A DNA stretch of 7,816 nucleotides from Bacillota bacterium (GTDB lineage Bacteria; Bacillota; Clostridia; Acetivibrionales; JANLFN01). How positions within the stretch are numbered: the first letter of the stretch is position 1; each line of letters starts with the position of its first letter. Below the pieces are notes generated by a model that worked only from the letters and a program-made list of their open reading frames with translations, searched no databases and had not been told where the DNA came from. The stretch spans positions 1-7,816 of the forward strand of contig JAEWTV010000088.1 in NCBI GenBank assembly GCA_023397675.1, in the 5' to 3' direction. Below are positions 6,620-7,816 of the stretch, piece after piece. A program made the position numbers and the translations under genes.

Positions 6620-6782
6620 GGAAGATAAAATCAAGTATGAAATTGCTGCTGAACTAGGCTTGGAGGAAAAAGTGAGAAAGTTTGGCTGGAAGGGGCTTAC
6701 TGCCAAGGAAACAGGTAGAATCGGCGGACTAATCACCAAGCGGAAGAAAATGCTCAGTAGTGAGAAGACACAGGAAGCTTAA
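6609..6782 (+). CDS. Small acid-soluble spore protein, alpha/beta type
   Basis: A 57-residue protein of the alpha/beta SASP family. These proteins are made in the developing forespore, coat and protect spore DNA, and are degraded by the protease GPR at germination. Both conserved blocks are visible: KYEIAAELGL (residues 9-18), which holds the E-I-A site cut by GPR, and GLTAKETGRIGGLITKRKK (29-47), matching the DNA-binding helix-turn-helix region with its GxxGGxxTKR core. It is short for the family (often 60-70 residues) and resembles the small clostridial forms. ATG 6609 lies 7 bases after GGAGG (6597-6601). It sits 48 bases after the protease gene with no terminator between, so read-through from that gene is expected. 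A clear terminator follows. The start codon is inside an inverted repeat, which may restrict translation. Confidence 0.9.
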   Translation: MEKWEDKIKYEIAAELGLEEKVRKFGWKGLTAKETGRIGGLITKRKKMLSSEKTQEA

Positions 6783-6800
6783 ACAACAATACTTTTACAT

Positions 6801-6834
6801 AGGCTAAGGCTTTTTAAACAGCCTTAGCCTTTTG
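6801..6834 (+). terminator. Intrinsic terminator after the SASP gene
   Basis: An 11-bp perfect stem (6801-6811 with 6820-6830) has an 8-base loop. It is followed by only a short T run (6830-6833) before G. The stem is strong, but the short tract may allow some read-through into the methyltransferase gene. Confidence 0.82.
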
Positions 6835-6863
6835 TACGTGTAGAAGTTTCAATGGGGGAAAGT

Positions 6864-7613
6864 ATGTATAATAATTTTGCCTACGAGTACGACAGGCTAA
6901 TGAATGACATTGATTATATTAAATGGGCTGACTATGTTGAGAGTATTTTCAGCAGTTATAGTACAGTACCCTCAATGGTACTTGACCTTGGGTGCGGGAC
7001 AGGCAGCTTTTGCATAGAGATGGCTAAAAGGGGCTATGACATGATAGGAGTTGATTCTTCCTCAGATATGCTGTGCTGTGCAAAGGAAAAGGCACTAAAA
7101 GCAGGTTATGATATATTGTTTTTGAACCAGGACATGAGCAGCTTTGAACTTTACGGCACCGTAGATGTCATTGTATGTCTTGTAGACAGCCTTAATTACC
7201 TTACTGCAAAACAGGATGTAAAAAAGATGTTTAAGCTTGTGAGTAACTATCTTAATCCGGATGGTCTTTTCATTTTCGATGTCAATACTGAATATAAGCT
7301 ATCAAAAGTACTCGGCAACAATGTCTTTTATGATGTAAGAGACGATGTTTCTTACATATGGCAAAGTACATATGATTCCCGCAAGAAGCTTTGCACCTAT
7401 GATGTAACCTTCTTTGTTCAGCAGGATGAATTATATAGAAGATATGACGAAATTCATACCGAAAGGGCATATAAAACTGATGAATTGTCAGACCTCCTGG
7501 TATCTGCAGGTCTAATCCCTTTAAATATCTATAATGAACTAACAACCAAACCTGTTAATGCAAAGAGTGAACGGGTATTTTTTGCCTGTAGAAAAATGGT
7601 GAATAATGATTAA
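6864..7613 (+). CDS. Class I SAM-dependent methyltransferase
   Basis: A 249-residue soluble methyltransferase with a Rossmann-type fold. Motif I is VLDLGCGTGSF (residues 39-49). The acidic residue that binds the SAM ribose is D64 in IGVDSS. LNQDM (88-92) and the strand DVIVCLVDSLNYL (101-113) follow, then FDVNTEYKL in the next strand. The N-terminus MYNNFAYEYDRLMNDIDYIKW is typical of a small-molecule methyltransferase group common in Firmicutes; the substrate is unknown. I chose ATG 6864 because GGGGG (6854-6858) lies 5 bases upstream. An in-frame ATG at 6852 would add four residues and has no ribosome binding site. It follows the SASP terminator by 29 bases and no convincing promoter of its own is visible. 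I see no link to the other genes beyond neighbourhood. Confidence 0.92.
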   Translation: MYNNFAYEYDRLMNDIDYIKWADYVESIFSSYSTVPSMVLDLGCGTGSFCIEMAKRGYDMIGVDSSSDMLCCAKEKALKAGYDILFLNQDMSSFELYGTVDVIVCLVDSLNYLTAKQDVKKMFKLVSNYLNPDGLFIFDVNTEYKLSKVLGNNVFYDVRDDVSYIWQSTYDSRKKLCTYDVTFFVQQDELYRRYDEIHTERAYKTDELSDLLVSAGLIPLNIYNELTTKPVNAKSERVFFACRKMVNND

Positions 7614-7690
7614 AACACATAAGGAATATTTATTTTTTAAATCGAAATAATAGATATAAAGGGTTTTAATAACATTATTCAGCCCATCTG

Positions 7691-7716
7691 TTGACATAAA
7701 TTTGTAGCAATATAAT
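7691..7716 (+). promoter_or_regulatory. Candidate promoter for the gene starting at 7811
   Basis: A perfect TTGACA (7691-7696) and a perfect TATAAT (7711-7716) are separated by only 14 bases, shorter than the usual 16-18. A second TTGACA (7716-7721) starts at the last base of the TATAAT box but has no good -10 box 16-18 bases later. The 197-base gap from 7614 to 7810 otherwise shows no gene and no strong terminator for the methyltransferase gene. Confidence 0.4.
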
Positions 7717-7810
7717 TGACAAGGGGTTGAACGGTGTGTTAAACTTATAAAGGTTTAGTTGCAGGACATGTAAACTGGACACAAGTAATATATCTCAGGA
7801 GGATGTAACA

Positions 7811-7816
7811 ATGGAA
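7811..7816 (+). CDS. Start of a further gene, cut by the window edge
   Basis: ATG GAA stands 7 bases after AGGAGGA (7797-7803), a strong ribosome binding site with ideal spacing. Only two codons are inside the window, so the product cannot be named. An ATG at 7803 is followed at once by a stop codon. Confidence 0.7.

Noticed and set aside
6422..6739. 105-residue reading frame on the minus strand across the protease end and SASP gene
   Set aside because: It runs opposite to two well-supported genes, and its product resembles no family I know. It is best explained as a shadow.
6852..6863. Earlier ATG for the methyltransferase at 6852
   Set aside because: There is no Shine-Dalgarno sequence before it, and its own following GGGGG is the ribosome binding site for ATG 6864.
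7621..7680. Terminator after the methyltransferase gene
   Set aside because: Only very weak A-T hairpins (such as TTATTT with AAATAA at 7630-7650) are present, without a stable stem plus T-tract.
1..7816. A novel multi-gene defence or mobile system
   Set aside because: All full-length genes belong to recognised housekeeping or sporulation families, and no transposase, integrase, nuclease, toxin-antitoxin pair or repeat array is visible.

Overview
This AT-rich window with strong Shine-Dalgarno sequences looks like the chromosome of a spore-forming Clostridia member. Protein style suggests a Ruminiclostridium / Clostridium cellulolyticum-like organism. The support is an alpha/beta-type small acid-soluble spore protein (SASP), an FtsEX locus followed by a CtpB-type protease as in Bacillus, and GTG/TTG (perhaps CTG) start codons. 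All genes are on the + strand. I see no mobile element, CRISPR array, tRNA or rRNA, and no gene-free stretch longer than about 200 bases.

Layout: (1) 51-1163, a stand-alone MsmX/UgpC-type sugar-importer ATPase, closed by a very clear intrinsic terminator. (2) 1273-2355, a CdaR/PucR-type regulator that probably starts at a non-standard CTG. (3) 2452-5185, a division or cell-wall operon: ftsE, ftsX (overlapping by 32 bases) and a secreted coiled-coil M23 endopeptidase, closed by a strong terminator. (4) 5340-6560, an S41/PDZ processing protease with its own promoter. (5) 6609-6782, a 57-residue SASP gene whose start codon lies inside a perfect 13-bp inverted repeat, followed by a terminator. 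(6) 6864-7613, a SAM-dependent methyltransferase. (7) 7811 onward, the first two codons of another gene behind a strong ribosome binding site.

How they work together: FtsE (ATPase) and FtsX (membrane protein) form a complex that does not transport solutes but controls a periplasmic or extracellular peptidoglycan hydrolase. The next gene encodes the obvious partner, a PcsB/EnvC-like coiled coil joined to an M23 domain that keeps all its catalytic residues. The S41 protease next door matches the Bacillus subtilis ftsE-ftsX-ctpB arrangement, where CtpB acts in sporulation signalling. The SASP after it adds a second spore link.

Most of the window is well-known housekeeping biology. The strongest unexplained signal is the inverted repeat at 6574-6619. 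It could hide the SASP start codon in read-through mRNA from the protease gene while leaving it free in mRNA from a dedicated forespore promoter. The probable CTG start of the CdaR-type regulator is the second point worth checking.
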